Shown: positions 8,194-16,978 of the stretch, one piece after another
How the letters are laid out: every line of letters starts with the position of its first letter
Position numbering within the stretch: the stretch's first letter is position 1
NCBI RefSeq assembly: GCF_014204325.1
Contig: NZ_JACHKT010000009.1
Coordinates: 62,001-126,000, forward strand
DNA: 64,000 nucleotides
From: Arcicella rosea
GTDB lineage: Bacteria; Bacteroidota; Bacteroidia; Cytophagales; Spirosomataceae
Direction of reading: 5' to 3'
Notes under the pieces: generated by a model
What the model saw: only the letters and a program-made list of their open reading frames with translations
Told to the model about the DNA's origin: nothing
Database searches by the model: none
Made by a program: the position numbers and the translations under genes

Positions 8194-8871
8194 CTATTGT
8201 CTCTTAGACCTGATTTTTGCTTCTTCTACTTTTTTCTGCTGATTAATTAAACCATCATTCATTAATAATTGGTCTTTTTTATTCTGTTCTACTTCCATTT
8301 GCAGACGCTCAAGTTCTATTCTGTTTTCTTCAATTTTTAGCAAAAGTCTGTCTTTTTCTCTTCTATTGTTTTCCAATGCTCTGGCTAAGCGTTCTGCTAT
8401 AGTTACTGCTTTTACTTGTTTGGTTTTAATATCGTCTAAGTTCTTTTCTTCTAATCTAACCTCTCCTTGTTTTTTTAGCTGGTCAACAATATCATTAAGA
8501 ATCCTTTCTGCCGCCAAATATTTTGGATGCGAGCTATTGACATAAACTTCATCGCCAAAACCAATTGAAAGGAATATTTTATTTTTCCCTTTGTCTGCAC
8601 TAATCTTGCTTACAACCATTAGTGGGTCTGATGAAATACTTGAAATTCTTGCTCCTGTAATTCTGAAAACATTACTTCTGCCTACTTCTACACTACCATA
8701 TTTGGCTAGTTCATTTTGTAAAATTGGTTTAATATACTTGTCTTCAATCGCTACAGTTGTATAAAGTCCTTCTTTTGTAGCTCTTTCAATTTCCTGAGTT
8801 CCTGTAAAAACTTGCGCACGAATACTCTGAATACTTAGCAATAAAATATAAATAATGAATAGCTTTTTCAT
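8194..8871 (-). CDS. Secreted protein with C-terminal coiled coil, function unknown
   Basis: The protein has 225 residues. A signal peptide is clear (MKKLFIIYILLLSIQSIRAQ). Residues about 20-130 form a mixed alpha/beta region that I do not recognise, though it has some flavour of periplasmic lipoprotein assembly domains. Residues about 135-225 are charged and heptad-like (ERLARALENNRREKDRLLLK), predicting a long coiled coil. It is monocistronic with its own terminator. No function is proposed. Confidence 0.75.
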   Translation of the reverse strand: MKKLFIIYILLLSIQSIRAQVFTGTQEIERATKEGLYTTVAIEDKYIKPILQNELAKYGSVEVGRSNVFRITGARISSISSDPLMVVSKISADKGKNKIFLSIGFGDEVYVNSSHPKYLAAERILNDIVDQLKKQGEVRLEEKNLDDIKTKQVKAVTIAERLARALENNRREKDRLLLKIEENRIELERLQMEVEQNKKDQLLMNDGLINQQKKVEEAKIRSKRQ

Positions 8872-9054
8872 AAAAAAGATAATGTTAAGTGATTTTGGAA
8901 AATGCTTCGCAATATAAGTTGCTTGATTTATTTCAGCAAAATAAGATAAATCTTAATGGGAAATTATTATTAATTTATAATACAGATTAGCCTGTAGTTA
9001 AATTGTTTAATTTTAGATAGCTTTAACAAAAACAATCATCAATCAAGATAACTA

Positions 9055-10149
9055 ATGAAATTAAAATTACTGATACTGTTCTGTTTCGTCGGAAATCTGA
9101 CCATAGCTCAGAACACGAATTGGGCTTTAACTGGTTTTTCAAAACCCAAGGAAAATCCTATACTAAGTGCTGATTCTAGTTATGAATTTGCTTGCCCGAT
9201 GAAAAATACTTCTGTAAAATGGCAAAAAGCTGATGTTTTTAATCCTGCTGCTATTGTTAGAAACGGGAAAGTTTATGTTTTATTTCGGGCAGAGGATACT
9301 CCTGGAACAAACATTGGCTTTCGTACTTCCAGAATTGGCTTGGCTGTCAGTAATGATGGAATACATTTTACAAGAAGAAAAAACCCTGTTTTATTTCCTT
9401 CAAAAGATGAGTTTGCTAAATTTGATAACCCTGGTGGTTGTGAAGATCCACGAATTGTAGAACGTGCCGACGATACTTATGTTGTAGCTTATACGGCTTG
9501 GAATCGTGATGTAGCCAGATTGTGTATTGCCACTTCAAAGGATTTGATTCATTGGAAAAAACATGGGCCAGCTTTTGCCAAAGCATATTCTGGGAAATTC
9601 TTGAATGTTTGGTCTAAATCAGGTTCAATCATTACTAAAATGGTGAATGGGAAAATTATAGCTGCCAAAATCAAAGGAAAGTATTGGATGTATTGGGGTG
9701 AAAAAGGAGTTAATATTGCTACTTCTGATGATTTAATAAATTGGAATCCATTGGTTGAAGAAAACGGGGAATTAAAATATGTGATGAATATTAGAACTGG
9801 AAAGTTTGATAGTGATTTAACAGAACCAGGTCCGCCGGCAATGTTGACTTCAAAAGGAATTTTGTTGTTGTACAATGGTAAAAATGCTAAAGAGGAAACT
9901 AGAGACCAACATCTTCCTGCTGAAACTTATTCGGGCGGACAAGTACTTTTTGATGCAAATGACCCAACAAAAATTATTAATAGATTGGATGAGTGTTTTA
10001 TTAAACCAGATTTGCCTCATGAAATGCGTGGACAATACAAAGCAGGCACAACTTTTATCGAAGGCTTGGTCTATTTCAAGAAAAAATGGTTTTTGTATTA
10101 TGGTACAGCTGATAGTATGGTGGGTGTAGCCGTTAAAAATTCTTTGTAG
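9055..10149 (+). CDS. Secreted glycoside hydrolase family 130 protein
   Basis: The protein has 364 residues with a signal peptide (MKLKLLILFCFVGNLTIAQ). It has the five-bladed propeller pattern of GH130: FNPAAIVRNGKVYVLFRAED, GCEDPRIVERADDTYVVAYTA, GKYWMYWG, TEPGPPAML and LLLYNG are blade landmarks. GH130 enzymes are beta-mannoside phosphorylases or, in exported Bacteroidota forms, beta-1,2-mannosidases. The signal peptide favours hydrolysis over phosphorolysis, but the subtype is not decided. It is 4 bases from the following nucleotidyltransferase gene. Confidence 0.88.
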   Translation: MKLKLLILFCFVGNLTIAQNTNWALTGFSKPKENPILSADSSYEFACPMKNTSVKWQKADVFNPAAIVRNGKVYVLFRAEDTPGTNIGFRTSRIGLAVSNDGIHFTRRKNPVLFPSKDEFAKFDNPGGCEDPRIVERADDTYVVAYTAWNRDVARLCIATSKDLIHWKKHGPAFAKAYSGKFLNVWSKSGSIITKMVNGKIIAAKIKGKYWMYWGEKGVNIATSDDLINWNPLVEENGELKYVMNIRTGKFDSDLTEPGPPAMLTSKGILLLYNGKNAKEETRDQHLPAETYSGGQVLFDANDPTKIINRLDECFIKPDLPHEMRGQYKAGTTFIEGLVYFKKKWFLYYGTADSMVGVAVKNSL

Positions 10150-10153
10150 ATGT

Positions 10154-10750
10154 ATGAAAATTTCATCTTTAATCCTTGCAGCGGGTAGTTCTAGCCGCTT
10201 AGGTAGTCCTAAACAACTTGTTGAATACAAAGGAGAAATACTTGTAAGTAAAATTACTCAATTGGCATTAGCGATTACTGATAATGTACTAATAGTTTTG
10301 GGTGCAAATGAAAATATCATACAACCCAAGTTGACAGAGTTAGTTCAAGAAAATCAACAAAAGTTAAAAGTAATAGTTAATACTGACTGGAATGAAGGAA
10401 TTGGAAATTCTATCAGTTTTGGTGTAAAACAACTTTTTGATACTTCTGATGCTATTTTGATACTATTATGCGACCAACCCTTTGTTGGTTCCTTACTTTT
10501 GCAAAAAATGATGCAAGCTTTTGCAAATACAGAGTATTCGATAATTGCTTGTAAGTATGCGAATCAACTAGGAGTACCTATTTTATTTGGAAAAAAGTAT
10601 TTTTTAGAACTAATGTCATTAAATGGCGACCTTGGAGCAAAAGTGCTATTAAAGCAGTATGGAGGTTCTGTTATGAGTATTGATTTCCCCGAGGGCATTT
10701 ATGATATTGATACACAGGAAGATTTAGCGAAATTCTTGCTCAATGAATAG
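10154..10750 (+). CDS. MocA-like nucleotidyltransferase (molybdenum cofactor cytidylyltransferase family)
   Basis: This 198-residue GT-A-like nucleotidyltransferase begins ILAAGSSSRLGSPKQLVEYKG, the MobA/MocA nucleotide-binding loop, and has ILLLCDQPFV as the metal-binding acidic motif. MocA makes molybdopterin cytosine dinucleotide for xanthine-oxidase-type enzymes. No molybdenum enzymes are visible here, so the true substrate could differ. The gene follows GH130 by 4 bases, so the two are co-transcribed, an odd pairing for which I have no explanation. Confidence 0.82.
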   Translation: MKISSLILAAGSSSRLGSPKQLVEYKGEILVSKITQLALAITDNVLIVLGANENIIQPKLTELVQENQQKLKVIVNTDWNEGIGNSISFGVKQLFDTSDAILILLCDQPFVGSLLLQKMMQAFANTEYSIIACKYANQLGVPILFGKKYFLELMSLNGDLGAKVLLKQYGGSVMSIDFPEGIYDIDTQEDLAKFLLNE

Positions 10751-10761
10751 GATTTAAAACA

Positions 10762-10792
10762 AAAAAGCCGAAGGATTAGCTTCGACTTTTTG
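10762..10792 (+). terminator. Terminator after the MocA-like gene
   Basis: AAAAGCCGAAG and CTTCGACTTTT form an 11-bp stem with one mismatch. It has a 4-base loop, starts about 12 bases after the stop codon and is followed by a short T tail. Confidence 0.75.
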
Positions 10793-11111
10793 AAAAATAA
10801 TCTACTTAATGACACAAATACGCTAGCGGGAGTACTACACAGTCAGATTATTTTTACTAATGGATCAAGTTAAAGTGGTGGTCAAGCATTATTGAAACGA
10901 TTCTTTGTTGTAAATAAAAATAGCTGTCGTTGCCTAATGACAGTTTTTATTGTATTATCTTACTTCAAGACTTATTTTTTGCAAAGTTATGCAATCTTAA
11001 AGTTTTTTTAAATAGCCAAAGTGTCTATTTTATACGATTTATTAATTTGTATTGGTATAAAATACTCATACTTCTTGTTTTGCTAAAAATCTTGTAAATT
11101 CTACAAATGCT
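10793..11111. other. Intergenic region with an orphan terminator-like hairpin
   Basis: No credible ORF is present. A second hairpin (CTGTCGTT 10924-10931 with AATGACAG 10936-10943, then a T-run) ends a 125-base stretch that has no gene. That arrangement would suit a small RNA between two terminators. The rest, up to the LuxR-type gene, is AT-rich promoter DNA. Confidence 0.45.
10918..10950 (+). terminator. Orphan terminator-like hairpin
   Basis: An 8-bp stem containing one G-T wobble has the loop GCCT. It is preceded by an A-run and followed by TTTTTATT. No gene ends here, since the nearest upstream stop is at 10750 and already has a terminator. Confidence 0.6.
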
Positions 11112-11915
11112 ATGGAGTCGTTATCGGATAATTCAATTGAACAATTGTTTCGTAAATGTTTAGATGCTGTTAGTCTTGTGGCAGGAAGTGCCTCAGAAAA
11201 AACTATTGAGAAATATTTACAGGAACTTGGATACTTTAGTCTTAGTTCTACTTTACCGAATGCAGTATATCAAATTCTGGATATGCGAACGCTTACTTAC
11301 AAATTTGTAGCCAATACTGAATTGGCATTGGGAATTCATCCTGATGATTTTTTAGAGAAAGGAGTACCGATGGTTTTGAGTATGATGGTTCCTGAAATGA
11401 AAAATGTTTCAGCGATACCTGAATTATTGAAGTTTATGTATAATTCTATTAAAGCGGCTCCTCGTGAGGTTCGAGAGAATTTTGTGGCTTATGGATATGG
11501 TATTCAGTATTTAAGACCCAGTAAAAAGCCATTTCATTCGATGGTTCAATTAATTGGATTGGAATTTGACGAGGAAGGTTTACCAACTTTATGTTTTTTG
11601 ATTAATCAAGATATTGAGCATTTAGTCAAGAAGTTGGATAATTATTTAGGACGAGCAAGTTTTGGAAATAGTGATTTTGTGACGACTTTTTCTTCAAACG
11701 AAAAGCAAATAAAGAAGCAAGATGTTTTCTCAGATAGAGAGATTGATGTCCTGAAAATGCTATTGAAAGGTTATGACTCAAAAAAAATTGCAGAAAAACT
11801 ATTTATTAGTTCTAACACGGTTGACAATCATCGAAAAAATATGATTCGTAAATTAGATGCACGAGATACCACTGCTTTAGTGCAACTCGCAAAACTTTTA
11901 GGTATTTTGAAATAA
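11112..11915 (+). CDS. LuxR-type transcriptional regulator with N-terminal sensor-like region
   Basis: The protein has 267 residues. Residues about 1-190 form a PAS-like or otherwise unassigned sensing region (NAVYQILDMRTLTYKFVA). Residues about 205-265 are a GerE/LuxR helix-turn-helix: FSDREIDVLKMLLKGYDSKK then SSNTVDNHRKNMIRKL. No receiver domain is present, so it is not a classical response regulator and probably binds a small ligand or protein partner. It is transcribed alone. Such proteins in Cytophagales are mostly uncharacterised. Confidence 0.83.
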   Translation: MESLSDNSIEQLFRKCLDAVSLVAGSASEKTIEKYLQELGYFSLSSTLPNAVYQILDMRTLTYKFVANTELALGIHPDDFLEKGVPMVLSMMVPEMKNVSAIPELLKFMYNSIKAAPREVRENFVAYGYGIQYLRPSKKPFHSMVQLIGLEFDEEGLPTLCFLINQDIEHLVKKLDNYLGRASFGNSDFVTTFSSNEKQIKKQDVFSDREIDVLKMLLKGYDSKKIAEKLFISSNTVDNHRKNMIRKLDARDTTALVQLAKLLGILK

Positions 11916-12033
11916 GAATAATACAGTACTTGCTGATTTTTCAATTATTAGAGCAATAGTTGTAAAATCAAGTTTCTTGAGGAAAGTGAAGCAAAAGATT
12001 TATTGGCGAGAGTTTTAATAGTTAATCTACCTA

Positions 12034-12085
12034 GAAAAAAATATTTCCATAAAAGTAGAACTCTTCATGTTACTTTTATGGAAAT
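12034..12085 (-). terminator. Terminator of the small membrane protein gene
   Basis: A perfect 15-bp stem (12043-12057 with 12071-12085) is followed on the minus strand by a run of seven T (complement of 12034-12040). It starts 10 bases after the stop at 12096, which supports that short gene as real. Confidence 0.85.
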
Positions 12086-12095
12086 ACTTAAAAGC

Positions 12096-12281
12096 TTATT
12101 CAATCAAGTTATGCTTTTTATTATATTCTACTATAAAAATAATCACCTCACCAATTATACCCACCGTCGCTGTGAAGGTATCTCCTAACCAAATTAAGAT
12201 AAATGCAAAAACGATAAATAAGACAATCAACTGAGCTGTTGAAAGTTCATTGTCTTCTGAGTGTTGTGTTGAATTTGACAT
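12096..12281 (-). CDS. Small membrane protein, 61 residues
   Basis: I do not recognise a family. The N-terminus is polar and acidic (MSNSTQHSEDNELSTAQ). It is followed by a hydrophobic stretch from about residue 18 to 52 (LIVLFIVFAFILIWLGDTF, then TVGIIGEVIIFIV) that could form one long or two short helices, and a short basic tail. The gene is supported by a dedicated terminator directly downstream and a plausible ATG. An overlapping frame on the other strand (12003-12188) lacks such support. Confidence 0.6.
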   Translation of the reverse strand: MSNSTQHSEDNELSTAQLIVLFIVFAFILIWLGDTFTATVGIIGEVIIFIVEYNKKHNLIE

Positions 12282-12321
12282 CGTTAGAATTTTTTTGTGA
12301 AAAAATAATTTATACTAAGAT

Positions 12322-13413
12322 ATGAAAAAATATAAAAAAATCAAGTGGATATTGGTGTTTACTTTTGTTTTTTTTCAATTATTGCTACAAAATCAAGTTG
12401 GAGCTCAAGAAAAGTCGATTTCGTTGGGAAATACTGCTGTTAAATTAAAAAACAATAATTTTTACTTGTTGAAAATTATCGACGAGCGACCAGATAAACG
12501 TAAAATAGGAATTGTTTATAATGAAGAAAAGGAAGACGTTTATTTGAAATTATTAAATGGAACTGCGAAAGCAAGTAATGAATTTTTAACGAAATTCTCT
12601 AAGAAAAATAACGCTTCTTATCCAATTGTACTTACAATAAAAGAGCTGAAAGTTGTTGAAAAAATAGTCAACTCAAAAATTGTGAATGGTTCTAGCGAAA
12701 TTAAAGTAGAATTTGGTTTTATGCGAGATTCTACTTTAATAACCCTGACATCTTATCAAACGAAAATTTCTTTTACTCGTAGTTTTAATGTAACCGCCCG
12801 CTATCAGTATTTGATTGGAAGGTTATTTGATAAATCACTTCTTTATTTCGACCAATGGATAAGTATCAATTATGACAAAAGTCCTCTGCTGATAAAAGCT
12901 GTTCAATTGAATATTAAACCAGATTATGGAATTGATAATCCTATCAGTGGCGATACCGTTTTTTGGTCGAACAAGTATAAACTTTCATGGAAAGATTTTG
13001 AAGGTAAAAAACCATTGAGTACTAAATATGCGGCACAAGTGTTTACCAATTTTGAATATAATGCTTTGGCGAATATTAAAAACGGTGTTTTGATGATTGA
13101 TTTACAATTAAAAGCTTATATGTTGAAAAGTGCATCTTGGACTTCACTGACACTTTCGGAAGAGCATCTTGCTCATGAACAATTACATTTTGACATTACA
13201 AAAGTGATTGCAGAACGATACAAAAAGAAAGCTTCAAAAATGCTGACTATTGATGATTACGATAGCGAATTACAGCTTTTATTTATTGAAATGTATCGAG
13301 AATTGAATCGTTTACAAAAAGAATATGATGCAGAAAGTAATCATAGTATTAATTTTGTAGGACAACAAAAATGGCAATCACTCATTTCGGATGAATTGAG
13401 AGTAAACCGATAA
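12322..13413 (+). CDS. Secreted DUF922-type putative zinc protease
   Basis: The protein has 363 residues. A long N-terminal signal sequence (KIKWILVFTFVFFQLLLQNQVGAQ) directs export. The N-terminal half is unassigned. The C-terminal part (residues about 205-330) has W.DF.GK and then LAHEQLHFDI, where HEQLH at 285-289 is an HExxH zinc site, matching the DUF922 predicted secreted protease family. Substrate is unknown. It is followed after 20 bases by a SpoU methyltransferase gene and may share its transcript. Confidence 0.72.
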   Translation: MKKYKKIKWILVFTFVFFQLLLQNQVGAQEKSISLGNTAVKLKNNNFYLLKIIDERPDKRKIGIVYNEEKEDVYLKLLNGTAKASNEFLTKFSKKNNASYPIVLTIKELKVVEKIVNSKIVNGSSEIKVEFGFMRDSTLITLTSYQTKISFTRSFNVTARYQYLIGRLFDKSLLYFDQWISINYDKSPLLIKAVQLNIKPDYGIDNPISGDTVFWSNKYKLSWKDFEGKKPLSTKYAAQVFTNFEYNALANIKNGVLMIDLQLKAYMLKSASWTSLTLSEEHLAHEQLHFDITKVIAERYKKKASKMLTIDDYDSELQLLFIEMYRELNRLQKEYDAESNHSINFVGQQKWQSLISDELRVNR

Positions 13414-13433
13414 TCATAAAATTATATTTTAAA

Positions 13434-13976
13434 ATGCGCAAACTGTCAATGGATGACCTTAACCGCCTTACAGCGGAGGAGTTTCAACAGGTAGAAAAAT
13501 TTCCTTATGTTTTAATTTTGGACGATATTAGAAGTATGAATAACGTAGGTTCTGTATTTAGAACCGCAGACGCTTTTAAAGTAGATAAAGTATTTTTGGG
13601 CGGTATTACGGCAACGCCTCCACACCGAGAAATTCAAAAGACAGCTTTAGGAGCTGATGAAACTGTAACTTGGGAACACGTTGAAGATGTTTTAACCTTA
13701 GTCAAAACATTACAAGCTGAAGGTTATATCGTAGCGGCAGTTGAACAAGTTGAAAATAGTGTATCTTTATTAGGTTTTGAACCAGCACTTGATAAAAAAT
13801 ATGCTTTTGTATTTGGTAACGAAGTTTTTGGAGTAAGCCAGCAAGTGGTAGAACAAGCAGATTTTTGTTTAGAAGTACCACAATTCGGCACAAAGCATTC
13901 TTTGAACATTTCGGTAACAACTGGTGTAATTTGCTGGGATTTTGTAAGTAAATATTTAACAGCAAAAAATAATTAA
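13434..13976 (+). CDS. SpoU/TrmH-family RNA 2'-O-methyltransferase
   Basis: This 180-residue SPOUT-fold enzyme has all three SpoU motifs. Motif 1 is RSMNNVGSVFRTADAF (about residues 33-48), motif 2 is YAFVFGNEVFGVS, and motif 3 is VPQFGTKHSLNISVTTGVICW. It methylates a ribose in tRNA or rRNA using SAM bound in a trefoil knot. The N-terminal substrate-binding extension is short, so TrmH-like tRNA targeting is possible, but the exact nucleotide is not decided. Confidence 0.9.
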   Translation: MRKLSMDDLNRLTAEEFQQVEKFPYVLILDDIRSMNNVGSVFRTADAFKVDKVFLGGITATPPHREIQKTALGADETVTWEHVEDVLTLVKTLQAEGYIVAAVEQVENSVSLLGFEPALDKKYAFVFGNEVFGVSQQVVEQADFCLEVPQFGTKHSLNISVTTGVICWDFVSKYLTAKNN

Positions 13977-14083
13977 TATCAGTTATTTGAAAACTTAACA
14001 CAAAAAATTTTTTTGCTTTCAACCTTATTGATACCTTCGTTTCAATTATATAATAATAATTTAATATTAAATTAATATTGATC

Positions 14084-14479
14084 ATGAAATCAAACAATAA
14101 GACTCTTACCAACGAAATCTCAGCCCTTATTTTAGGTAAACTCCACGGGTTAAATGCAAAAAGTGCTAAGAAATTAGTGAAAGCTGTTGATGAAACAGCG
14201 AAAGAAATTGTAAAGAAGTACGCTAAACTTCAGAAAGAAGAAACTGAGGAAAAAGAGAAAGAAGCTAAAAAAGAAGCTAAGAAAGCGAAAGAAAAAGCTG
14301 AAAAAGTAGAAAAAGAAAAAGCAAAGGCAGCAGCAAAAGCAGAACTAGCAGCAAAAATTGCCATTGTTACTGAAGACGAAGTAGTTGTGGAAAAGAAAGG
14401 GAAATCATCAAAGAAAAAAACAGCTGAAGTTTCTGAAGAAGTAACAAGTAAAGAAGCTAGCGAAGAAGCAGGAGCTTAA
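14084..14479 (+). CDS. Lysine/alanine/glutamate-rich histone-like protein
   Basis: The protein has about 131 residues. The first 45 form a small folded region (NEISALILGKLHGLNAKSAK). The rest is a low-complexity Lys/Ala/Glu tract (KEAKKEAKKAKEKAEKVEKE) with an acidic tail, resembling H1/HC2-like or helix-rich charged proteins common in Cytophagales. It may bind nucleic acid or be a structural coiled helix. A TTG two codons earlier (14078) is possible, but ATG 14084 is preferred. It is monocistronic with a very strong terminator, suggesting high expression. Confidence 0.75.
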   Translation: MKSNNKTLTNEISALILGKLHGLNAKSAKKLVKAVDETAKEIVKKYAKLQKEETEEKEKEAKKEAKKAKEKAEKVEKEKAKAAAKAELAAKIAIVTEDEVVVEKKGKSSKKKTAEVSEEVTSKEASEEAGA

Positions 14480-14502
14480 AATTACCGATTATCAAACAAA
14501 TG

Positions 14503-14550
14503 AAAGAGTTTATCAAAAATGATATTAATTTTTGATAAACTCTTTTTGTT
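14503..14550 (+). terminator. Strong terminator of the histone-like gene
   Basis: A perfect 18-bp stem (14503-14520 with 14528-14545), 7-base loop and T-rich tail lie 24 bases after the stop. Confidence 0.92.
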
Positions 14551-14626
14551 TTGTACTGTCGTTGTAATTCTGTTTGACTTTCTGCGACTCATTCCAAAAC
14601 TATAACAAACTAAACCCGCACCATCG

Positions 14627-15550
14627 ATGTCGAATATTTTAGAAGCCCGCCATGTGGTAAAACGTTATGCAGGACACACTGCTTTAGACAAAGTAAGTAT
14701 TGAAGTACCAGCAGGTTCTATTTTTGGTTTGCTAGGGCCAAACGGAGCAGGGAAAACCTCTTTGATACGAATTATCAATCAAATTACTGCACCAGACGAG
14801 GGAGAAATCATTCTTCTTGGCGAAAAGTTACAACCCAAGCATATTGAAGTAATCGGATATTTACCCGAAGAGCGTGGTTTGTACAAAAAAATGAAAGTTG
14901 GCGAACAGTTACTTTATCTTGCTCAGCTAAAAGGTATGAGTAAAGCCGAAGCTACTGAAAAACTGAAACACTGGTTTATAAAATTCGATATAAAAGATTG
15001 GTGGAATAAAAATGTTGAAGACCTTTCAAAAGGAATGCAACAAAAAACACAATTTATCGCAACGATTGTTCATGAACCTAAATTGATTATTCTTGATGAG
15101 CCTTTCTCTGGCTTCGACCCCATCAATGCCAATTTATTGAAAGATGAAATTCTAGAGTTAAAAGAAAAAGGAACAACTATTATTTTTTCTACACATAGAA
15201 TGGAGTCCGTTGAAGAATTATGCGACCACATTGCATTGATAAATAAATCGAAAGTGGTACTTCATGGGGCAAAAAAAGAAGTAAAAAATCGTTTCAGAGA
15301 TAATTCTTATACCATAGAATTTATTGGCACACTCAATGCAAATCCTTTGTTTTTTGAAGTATTAGATAGTAAACCTTTGGAAGATGGCATCACGCAATCT
15401 CATATCAAACTTGTTGAAGGAGTATCTGTAAATCAAATGATTACTGTTTTACTTGAGCAAGTAATGCTAATCTCTTTCAATGAAAATATTCCTTCATTCA
15501 ATGAGATTTTTATCAAGGTGGTTGGTGGCGAAGCTAACGATATTCTTTGA
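14627..15550 (+). CDS. ABC exporter ATP-binding protein (NatA-like)
   Basis: The protein has 307 residues. Walker A is GPNGAGKTS (about residues 37-45), the signature is LSKGMQQK, and Walker B is LIILDEPFSGFDP followed by STHRMESVEE. A C-terminal extension of about 90 residues matches the DUF4162 tail of NatA-type subunits. It powers the membrane protein encoded 46 bases downstream (15597-16922). Family exporters move Na+, antibiotics or other unknown substrates, and nothing here fixes the cargo. Confidence 0.9.
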   Translation: MSNILEARHVVKRYAGHTALDKVSIEVPAGSIFGLLGPNGAGKTSLIRIINQITAPDEGEIILLGEKLQPKHIEVIGYLPEERGLYKKMKVGEQLLYLAQLKGMSKAEATEKLKHWFIKFDIKDWWNKNVEDLSKGMQQKTQFIATIVHEPKLIILDEPFSGFDPINANLLKDEILELKEKGTTIIFSTHRMESVEELCDHIALINKSKVVLHGAKKEVKNRFRDNSYTIEFIGTLNANPLFFEVLDSKPLEDGITQSHIKLVEGVSVNQMITVLLEQVMLISFNENIPSFNEIFIKVVGGEANDIL

Positions 15551-15596
15551 AGTAACCTTAAACCAATTTTATACTCCCTTTTAAAACCCCAAAACG

Positions 15597-16922
15597 ATGA
15601 ATAAGATTTTACTGATTATCCAGCGAGAATATACAACCAGAGTAAGAAAAAAATCTTTTTGGATTGCTTCGCTTTTAGTGCCGATTCTTATCGCTGCAAT
15701 TTATGCTATTCCGCTTTATTTATTTTTAAATTCAAACGATACCAAAACAATTGAGGTAGTCGATGAAAGTAAATTATTCAAAGGCAAATTGCAATCTGAG
15801 GAAGACATTACCTTTAAATTTATTGAAACTACTTTTGACCAAGCAAAGAAAAACTTATATAAAGGCAATGCCGACATTGTGGTGAGTATTCCTAAAGATA
15901 TTCTTGATAATCCTAATGGCGTAAAAATGGTTGGGAAAAAGAGTATTGGTTTATCAACTCAATTTAGCATTCAGGGAAAAATACAGAATGAATTACGCAA
16001 CATAAAATTGCAAAGAGCCAATATTGATTTAAAAGTTTTGGAAGAAAATAAAGTAAACGTAAATGCCAAAACTTATACGTTGAATGAAGATGGCGGCGAA
16101 CAAAGTAGTAGTTCTACTGGTGCGATGATTTTAGCTGGTATTTTTGGAATGATATTATACATTTCCGCATTTTTGTACGGTTCACAAGTAATGAATGGTG
16201 TAATTGAAGAAAAAAGTAATAGAATTATTGAAGTGATGATTTCTTCAGTTCGTCCATTTCAATTAATGATGGGTAAAATTGTAGGAGTTGGTTTGGTCGG
16301 TCTTACTCAGTTCTTATTGTGGGGTGTACTTACTTTTGGTGCTTCAACAGCCACAACGGCAATTATGTCAGGTAAAATTCAAGAAAAAGTAGAAACGTTA
16401 AAGCAATCAGGAGCAGGTTCAGATGAGATTAAGAAGTATCAAGACTCTGTAAAAGACACCAATCCGCTTTCTAGTATTTCTCAAACAATTGAAAATATCT
16501 CACTTGCAAAAATCATTATTTGCTTCTTTTTATTTTACATCGGAGGATATTTACTGTACAGTTCACTTTTTGCGGCGATAGGTTCTGCTGTTGAAAATGC
16601 TTCGGAAGCACAGCAATTCATGTTCCCCGTCACGATTCCAATTATCCTCTCGTTTATTTTAGCACAAGTAATTATTCAAAAACCTGATAGTCCAATTGCC
16701 TTTTGGGCATCAATTTTTCCACTGACTTCACCAATAGATATGATGGTAAGATTACCTTTTGGAGTACCAAATTGGGAAATTGCCTTATCTTTTGTACTAT
16801 TAGTCTTTGGTTTTTTAGGAACAACTTGGTTTGCAGGAAAAGTATATCGAGTAGGAATTTTAATGTACGGTAAAAAGCCTACTTGGAAAGAAATTAGTAA
16901 ATGGGTTTTTTATAAAGGATAA
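15597..16922 (+). CDS. ABC-2 type exporter permease (NatB-like)
   Basis: The protein has 441 residues. An N-terminal membrane helix (FWIASLLVPILIAAIYAIPL) is followed by a large extracytoplasmic region (about residues 45-175) and at least five C-terminal membrane segments, the standard NatB/ABC2_membrane_3 architecture. It contains VIEEKSNRIIEVMISSVRP, a hallmark coupling loop. It pairs with the upstream ATPase, with which it forms a two-gene operon closed by the terminator at 16930-16963. Confidence 0.88.
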   Translation: MNKILLIIQREYTTRVRKKSFWIASLLVPILIAAIYAIPLYLFLNSNDTKTIEVVDESKLFKGKLQSEEDITFKFIETTFDQAKKNLYKGNADIVVSIPKDILDNPNGVKMVGKKSIGLSTQFSIQGKIQNELRNIKLQRANIDLKVLEENKVNVNAKTYTLNEDGGEQSSSSTGAMILAGIFGMILYISAFLYGSQVMNGVIEEKSNRIIEVMISSVRPFQLMMGKIVGVGLVGLTQFLLWGVLTFGASTATTAIMSGKIQEKVETLKQSGAGSDEIKKYQDSVKDTNPLSSISQTIENISLAKIIICFFLFYIGGYLLYSSLFAAIGSAVENASEAQQFMFPVTIPIILSFILAQVIIQKPDSPIAFWASIFPLTSPIDMMVRLPFGVPNWEIALSFVLLVFGFLGTTWFAGKVYRVGILMYGKKPTWKEISKWVFYKG

Positions 16923-16929
16923 AATCAAT

Positions 16930-16963
16930 AAAAATGCTTTTCAGACTACTGAAAAGCATTTTT
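16930..16963. terminator. Bidirectional terminator after the ABC operon
   Basis: A 15-bp perfect stem (16930-16944 with 16949-16963) has the loop ACTA and T-rich sequence on either strand. It lies between the convergent stops at 16922 and 16979. Confidence 0.92.
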
Positions 16964-16978
16964 ATTTTCATAAAGATT

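Noticed and set aside
12003-12188. 61-residue plus-strand frame opposite the small membrane protein
   Set aside because: It crosses the minus-strand terminator hairpin and has no start-site support.
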